9,609 nt of DNA from JAYEJW01 sp034716535 (GTDB lineage: Bacteria; Pseudomonadota; Gammaproteobacteria; Chromatiales; Chromatiaceae): the NCBI GenBank assembly GCA_034716535.1, contig JAYEJW010000387.1, forward strand, positions 1 through 9,609. Reading direction: 5' to 3'. The notes under the pieces were generated by a model. It worked only from the letters and a program-made list of their open reading frames with translations. It was not told the origin of the DNA and did no database searches. A program made the translations under genes and the position numbers. Of this stretch, positions 6,208 through 9,609 are shown one piece after another. The first letter of the stretch is position 1, and each line of letters begins with the position of its first letter.

Positions 6208-7650
6208 ATGAGTGGAGCACCAGCGGTCGAGAACTTCGTCCAGTCGGAGTACGCGCACGGGTTCGTCACCGAGATCGAATCGGATACCCTGCCGCCCGGT
6301 CTGGATGAGGACGTTATCCGTGCCATCTCTGGTCGCAAGGGCGAGCCCGAATTCATGCTTGAGCGGCGGCTCAAGGCCTATCGGCATTGGCTGACCATGA
6401 CGGCTCCCAAGTGGTCGTCGGTGCACTATCCGCCGATCGACTACCAGGCCATCTCCTATTTTTCAGCCCCGAAGACGACGGACGGCCCCAAGAGCCTTGA
6501 GGAGGTGGACCCGAAGCTGCTCGAGACCTACGAGAAGCTGGGTATTCCCATCGAAGAGCAGAAGGCCCTGGCCGGCATCGCCGTGGACGCGGTGTTCGAC
6601 AGCGTCTCGGTGGCCACCACCTTTCGCGAGAAGCTGGCCGACGCGGGCGTGATTTTCTGCTCAATCTCCGAGGCGGTCCGGGACCACCCCGAGCTGGTTC
6701 AGAAGTATCTGGGCTCGGTCGTCCCCCACACGGACAACTTCTACGCGGCGCTCAACTCCGCCGTTTTCACCGACGGCACCTTCGTCTACGTGCCTAAGGG
6801 CGTGCGCTGTCCCATGGAGCTCAGCACCTACTTCCGCATCAATGAGGCCAAGACGGGGCAGTTCGAGCGCACCCTCATCATTGCCGAAGAGGGCAGCTAC
6901 GTGAGCTACCTGGAGGGCTGCACCGCCCCGATGCGCGACGAGAACCAGCTCCATGCCGCGGTGGTCGAGCTCATCGCCATGGACGATGCCCAGATCAAGT
7001 ACTCCACGGTGCAGAACTGGTATCCGGGGGACGAGGAAGGACGCGGCGGCATCTACAACTTTGTGACCAAGCGTGGGGACTGCCGCGGGGCGCGCTCCAA
7101 GATCTCCTGGACCCAGGTGGAAACGGGCTCGGCCATCACCTGGAAGTACCCGAGCTGTCTCCTGCGCGGCGACGATTCGGTGGGCGAGTTCTACTCGGTC
7201 GCCGTGACCAAGGGGCGCCAGCAGGCCGACACGGGCACCAAGATGATCCACATTGGCCGCAATACCCGCTCCACCATCGTCTCCAAGGGCATCTCGGCCG
7301 GGCGGGGCCAGCAGGCCTACCGCGGTCTGGTGCGCATCGCCCAGCGGGCGGAGGAGGCCCGCAACCACACGCAGTGCGATTCGCTGCTCATCGGAGATCA
7401 ATGCGCGGCCCATACCTTCCCTTACATCGAGGTGAAGAACCCGACCGCAAAGATGGAGCACGAGGCCTCGACCTCGAAGATCGGCGACGATCAGCTCTTC
7501 TACTGCCGAAGTCGCGGCATGTCGGAAGAGGACGCCGTGTCCATGATCGTCAACGGCTTCTGCAAGGAGGTCTTCAACGAGCTGCCGATGGAGTTCGCGG
7601 TGGAGGCCCAGAAGCTCTTGAGCGTGAGCCTCGAAGGGGCCGTCGGATAA
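6208..7650 (+). CDS. sufB: Fe-S cluster assembly scaffold protein SufB
   Basis: SufB is a cytosolic beta-helix protein. With SufC and SufD it forms the SufBC2D scaffold on which Fe-S clusters are built from persulfide sulfur delivered by SufS with SufE or SufU. The 480-residue length is normal for the family. The N-terminal region (about 1-120) holds the usual WLTMTAPKWSSVHYPPIDYQ segment. The core contains GVRCPMELSTYFRIN and YLEGCTAP (C238, equivalent to E. coli C254). It also has NHTQCDSLLIGD, whose C390 is the counterpart of the essential E. coli C405, and MEHEAS (418-419 His-Glu). FYCRSRGMSEEDA and NELPMEFA close the C-terminus. GGAG nine bases upstream supports the ATG. It is the first gene of sufBCD and divergent from fbpABC. 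Confidence 0.97.
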   Translation: MSGAPAVENFVQSEYAHGFVTEIESDTLPPGLDEDVIRAISGRKGEPEFMLERRLKAYRHWLTMTAPKWSSVHYPPIDYQAISYFSAPKTTDGPKSLEEVDPKLLETYEKLGIPIEEQKALAGIAVDAVFDSVSVATTFREKLADAGVIFCSISEAVRDHPELVQKYLGSVVPHTDNFYAALNSAVFTDGTFVYVPKGVRCPMELSTYFRINEAKTGQFERTLIIAEEGSYVSYLEGCTAPMRDENQLHAAVVELIAMDDAQIKYSTVQNWYPGDEEGRGGIYNFVTKRGDCRGARSKISWTQVETGSAITWKYPSCLLRGDDSVGEFYSVAVTKGRQQADTGTKMIHIGRNTRSTIVSKGISAGRGQQAYRGLVRIAQRAEEARNHTQCDSLLIGDQCAAHTFPYIEVKNPTAKMEHEASTSKIGDDQLFYCRSRGMSEEDAVSMIVNGFCKEVFNELPMEFAVEAQKLLSVSLEGAVG

Positions 7651-7713
7651 TCAACCCGTTTTTCAATTTGTGCGGAGCTCGCGCAGCGGAACCCGCAATC
7701 GGAGGCATTTGAG

Positions 7714-8466
7714 ATGTTATCGGTCAAGGGCCTTAGGGCCAACGTAGAAGGCAAGGAGATCCTCAAGGGGCTGGACCTGGAGGTCGGCGCGGGCGAGGTT
7801 CATGCCATCATGGGGCCCAACGGCTCGGGAAAGAGCACGCTCGCGCACGTTCTGTCCGGTCGGACGGGCTACGAGGTCACCGGTGGATCGGCATTCTTCG
7901 AGGGAGAAGACCTGTTGGCGCTGGAGCCCGAGGAGCGGGCGCAAATGGGCCTGTTCCTCGCCTTTCAATACCCGGTAGAGCTACCCGGGGTGAACAATAC
8001 CTATTTCCTGAAGGCGGCGCTGAACGCGATCCGCACGGCCCGCGGCGAGCCGGAGCTGGATGCGGTCGCCTTCATGCGCCTTATGCGCGAGAAGCTCAAG
8101 GTCCTGCATCTGGACGACAGCCTCTTGAAACGCGCCGTCAATGTCGGTTTTTCCGGTGGAGAGAAGAAGCGCAACGAGATCTACCAGATGGCCCTGTTGG
8201 AGCCCAGGCTCGCGATTCTGGACGAGACCGACTCGGGGCTCGACATCGACGCGCTTCGTGTCGTCGCCGACGGTGTCAACGCCCTGCGCAATCCAGACCG
8301 CTCGATGATCGTCGTGACCCACTATCAACGCCTGCTCGATTACATCGAGCCGGATTACGTGCACGTTCTCGCCGAGGGTCGTATCGTCCGCTCCGGCGGC
8401 AAGGATCTGGCCCTGGAGCTTGAGGAGAAGGGCTACGGCTGGGTCGCCGGCGAGGAAGCGGCATGA
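7714..8466 (+). CDS. sufC: Fe-S cluster assembly ATPase SufC
   Basis: SufC is the ABC-type ATPase of the SufBC2D scaffold. It is soluble and drives the conformational change that exposes the SufB-SufD cluster site; it is not a transporter. The 250 residues carry Walker A GPNGSGKST (34-42), the Q-loop AFQYPVELPGV (Q85), and the SufC-type signature FSGGEKKRNE (146-155). Walker B is ILDETDSGLDIDAL (D170, E171) and the H-loop VTHYQRLLDY (H203). ETDSGLDIDAL and the GEKKRNE form of the signature separate it from transport ATPases. The start is set by GGAGG eight bases upstream. It lies 63 bases after sufB and its stop overlaps the sufD start (ATGA). Confidence 0.97.
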   Translation: MLSVKGLRANVEGKEILKGLDLEVGAGEVHAIMGPNGSGKSTLAHVLSGRTGYEVTGGSAFFEGEDLLALEPEERAQMGLFLAFQYPVELPGVNNTYFLKAALNAIRTARGEPELDAVAFMRLMREKLKVLHLDDSLLKRAVNVGFSGGEKKRNEIYQMALLEPRLAILDETDSGLDIDALRVVADGVNALRNPDRSMIVVTHYQRLLDYIEPDYVHVLAEGRIVRSGGKDLALELEEKGYGWVAGEEAA

Positions 8467-9533
8467 GCACCGACGTCTCCACCCCGACCAACCTCGATGC
8501 CTGGCTCGATGGCGGGACGGAGCGACTTGCCGGAACCGGGCTCCCTTGGCTGGACGCCAAACGAAGCAGCGCGCTGGAGCGCGTGCGCTCCCAGGGGTTC
8601 CCGACCTCGAAGCAGGAGGGATGGCGCTATACGGGCCTGAAGCCACTCACCGAGCAGCCGTTCCTGCGATACGCGGAGCCGGTGACGGGGGTCGAGGACG
8701 AAGACCTCGACGAAGTTCTGATCCCCGGGCTCGACGCCCACCGCGTCGTGCTGGTCAACGGCCGCTACGTCCCGCACCTTTCCGGATTGCAGGATCTGCC
8801 GGAGGGCGTTCGGGCCGCTGGTCTGCGGACGATCCTGGAAGCGGATCCGGATGCCATCGCGGACCGCCTGACCGAGGTGGCGGGGGACGGCGCCAATGTC
8901 TTTTCCGCCCTCAACACGGCCGGTATGGATGACGGTTTCGTGCTCTTGCTGGACCGGGACGCGGTCGTGGACAGGCCCATCGAGATCATCCACCTCTCCG
9001 TCGGCATGGACGAGCCGCGGGTCGCACAGCCCCGACATCTGGTCGTGTTGGAGGAGGGCGCCCGGGCAACGCTGATCGAGCGTTATGTGAGCCTCGGCGC
9101 GTCCGTCTACTGCACCAATTCCGTTCTGGAGCTCTCCCTGGGCCCCGATTCCGGGCTCACCCACTACCGGGTCCAGTCGGAGAGTCCCAACGCCTTCCAC
9201 ATCACGGGCCTGTATCTCAGCCAGTTCGCAAACAGCCGCTACCGGGGCGTCAACCTCGGTCTCGGGGCGAGCTGGGCACGCACCGACCTGGTGGTGCGCT
9301 TCTCCGGCCAGGATGCGTTGTGCGACCTGCAGGGCCTCTATCTCGCGGGCGACAAACAGCTCATGGACTACCATCTGGACGTGGATCACGGGGTACCGGG
9401 TTGCGTCAGCCGGGAGAACTTCAAGGGTATCCTCCACGGAAGGGGCCGCGCCGTGTTCGACGGGCGGATCTTTGTCGCCAAGGACGCCCAAAAGACCGAT
9501 GCCCAGCTGACGAACAAGATCTCCTACATTTAA
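8463..9533 (+). pseudogene. sufD: SufD scaffold subunit, C-terminally truncated
   Basis: SufD pairs with SufB in the SufBC2D scaffold. The 356-residue frame matches the family from the N-terminal helical part (FPTSKQEGWRYTGLKPL, 46-62) through the beta-helix core: NVFSALNTA, RHLVVLEEGA and DHGVPGCVSRENFKGIL. It runs to the C-terminal hallmark GRIFVAKDAQKTDAQLTNK (residue 352). Families then continue with NLLLS and, about 25 residues on, CSHGAT, whose histidine (H360 in E. coli) helps form the cluster site with SufB C405. Here the frame reads ISYI and stops. About 75 residues are missing, including that histidine, and base composition collapses at the same point. The start overlaps sufC by four bases with GAGGAAG upstream. 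Either the gene is disrupted or the sequence end is artefactual; the 352 native residues look undecayed. Confidence 0.9.
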
Positions 9534-9609
9534 AGATATTGTTTTTAAACTACTCCAAAATCATATGTATTCTTTTTTAGATAAAAGTAAATGTGAGTTA
9601 AATAAAGAA
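9519..9609. other. Extremely AT-rich end segment of unknown origin
   Basis: These 91 bases have 19 G or C (about 21%), against well over 60% in the adjoining suf genes, and the change is abrupt within the sufD frame. No transposase, tRNA or recognisable terminal repeat is visible. A short open frame begins with ATG at 9565 (MYSFLDKSKCELNKE) and runs off the edge. It has no Shine-Dalgarno sequence, and the minus strand is also partly open, so I do not call a gene. An AT-rich insertion, another replicon, or an assembly chimera are all possible. Confidence 0.7.

Noticed and set aside
8433..9491. Long minus-strand open frame opposite sufD
   Set aside because: It is the antisense shadow of a clear SufD frame and has no domain of its own.
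9565..9609. Possible start of an AT-rich gene (MYSFLDKSKCELNKE)
   Set aside because: Only 15 codons, with no Shine-Dalgarno sequence, in 21% GC DNA where open frames of this length are expected by chance; the minus strand is also partly open.
1..9609. CRISPR arrays, tRNA, rRNA and riboswitches
   Set aside because: No regularly spaced repeats, cloverleaf or conserved RNA core was seen on either strand.

Overview
The window looks like a GC-rich proteobacterial chromosome, most likely a gammaproteobacterium. This is inferred from the SufBCD and Fbp-type protein sequences, the codon use and the Fur- and IscR-like sites; no rRNA or tRNA is present to confirm it. It has three parts: a mobile or accessory left end (1 to about 2000), an iron-import operon on the minus strand (2066-5950), and a divergent Fe-S cluster assembly operon on the plus strand (6208 to about 9518). 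It ends in a short, extremely AT-rich stretch that does not match the rest.

Left end, all genes on the minus strand. The window opens inside the N-terminal part of a probable IS66-type transposase (1-156). Next is a 5'-truncated REP-associated tyrosine transposase (RAYT) that keeps its C-terminal half but lacks the HUH half (163-636). Its cut end abuts a cluster of GGGTCA/TGACCC motifs. A complete, lower-GC gene follows (819-1808). It encodes a zinc ribbon, a helical middle and a C-terminal domain of the TIR/nucleoside 2-deoxyribosyltransferase-like type, and is a plausible nucleotide- or NAD-directed defence gene.

Centre. fbpA, fbpB and fbpC encode a ferric iron ABC importer: periplasmic binding protein, fused two-domain permease and ATPase. 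They are read right to left. fbpB and fbpC overlap, and a perfect 12-bp hairpin lies between fbpA and fbpB, which could keep the binding protein in excess over the permease.

Right. sufB, sufC and sufD encode the SufBCD Fe-S scaffold. The 257-bp region between fbpA and sufB carries two divergent promoter candidates. One overlaps a Fur-box-like sequence (fbp side). The other is followed by an IscR type-1-like inverted repeat (suf side). The layout joins iron uptake to Fe-S assembly at one control region.

The reading frame of sufD leaves the family sequence at about 9518 and stops five codons later. The last 91 bases are only about 21% GC. Either sufD is interrupted by an AT-rich insertion or the end of the sequence is a chimeric join. 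No gene-free stretch exceeds 300 bases.
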